From Anaerolineae bacterium (lineage in GTDB: Bacteria > Chloroflexota > Anaerolineae > B4-G1 > DUEL01), in NCBI GenBank assembly GCA_029932895.1, contig JAOZPF010000181.1, positions 1-6,236 on the forward strand: DNA of 6,236 nucleotides, in the 5' to 3' direction. Of this stretch, positions 6,176-6,236 are shown piece after piece. Both the position numbers and the translations under genes were made by a program. Position 1 is the stretch's first letter. Each line of letters begins with the position of its first letter. The notes under the pieces are model-generated. The model worked only from the letters and a program-made list of their open reading frames with translations, was not told the origin of the DNA and ran no database searches.

Positions 6176-6204
6176 ATTCTACTCCGACTATCATAATTGT
6201 CCAA
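6176..6204 (-). promoter_or_regulatory. Probable sigma-A promoter of the ABC transporter gene
   Basis: On the reverse strand TTGGAC (6204-6199) and TAGAAT (6181-6176) are separated by exactly 17 bases. Transcription would begin near 6169-6170, about 25 bases before the TTG at 6144, leaving room for the GAGGAG site. The -10 box matches consensus at five of six positions and the -35 at three. TATGAT (6195-6190) is an alternative -10, but its -35 is weak. Confidence 0.5.
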
Positions 6205-6207
6205 TCC

Positions 6208-6221
6208 GCTTCGGCTGAAGC
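6208..6221. repeat. Small palindrome upstream of the ABC promoter
   Basis: GCTTC (6208-6212) pairs with GAAGC (6217-6221) around GGCT. On the reverse strand it reads GCTTCAGCCGAAGC. It carries the same TTCAGC core as the small hairpin at 208-221. The window ends soon after, so its full extent is not visible. Confidence 0.35.
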
Positions 6222-6236
6222 CTCCACTCCGGCTGA

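Overview
The window is GC-rich bacterial DNA holding four genes: three rightward (an ECF-type sigma factor, a small two-helix membrane protein that is its probable anti-sigma partner, and a large surface-exposed von Willebrand factor A protein) and one convergent leftward gene (a single-chain ABC-2 exporter). Three things suggest a member of the Chloroflexota, perhaps Anaerolineae-like: the PTPEP-type proline linker in the vWA protein, the 'AFTDELLEG ... PP ... EW' style of the anti-sigma protein, and the multi-hairpin palindromes at the left edge. This placement rests on recalled family style, not on a search, and is only moderately secure.

Layout. Positions 1-269 are non-coding and carry a compact cluster of three palindromes (39-139). 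A good vegetative promoter (270-297) leads into the sigma factor (343-882). The anti-sigma candidate follows after 33 bases (916-1401). A 158-base leader (1402-1559) with an AT-rich palindrome and two short tandem repeats precedes the 869-residue vWA protein (1560-4169), which has a strong Shine-Dalgarno. A perfect 11-bp hairpin with a T-rich tail (4192-4225) ends that gene. The fused ATPase-permease runs leftward to a stop at 4243. Its best-supported start is a TTG at 6144, behind a strong Shine-Dalgarno and a sigma-A-like promoter (6176-6204).

How the genes may work together. The sigma and anti-sigma genes form a normal regulatory pair. The anti-sigma protein has almost no extracytoplasmic part and no zinc-binding motif, so whatever it senses probably acts through its membrane helices or through another protein. 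The adjacent vWA protein is anchored at the outer face of the membrane. It could be the regulated output of the pair or a partner in sensing, but the sequence does not prove either. The ABC exporter has its own promoter, is convergent, and need not be functionally linked.

I see no CRISPR array, tRNA, rRNA, transposase or phage gene, and no clear sign of a wholly new system. The most distinctive items are the palindrome cluster, the Cys-x-x-Cys ladder and duplicated DGD modules of the vWA protein, and the one-chain exporter with an aspartate where the Q-loop glutamine normally sits.
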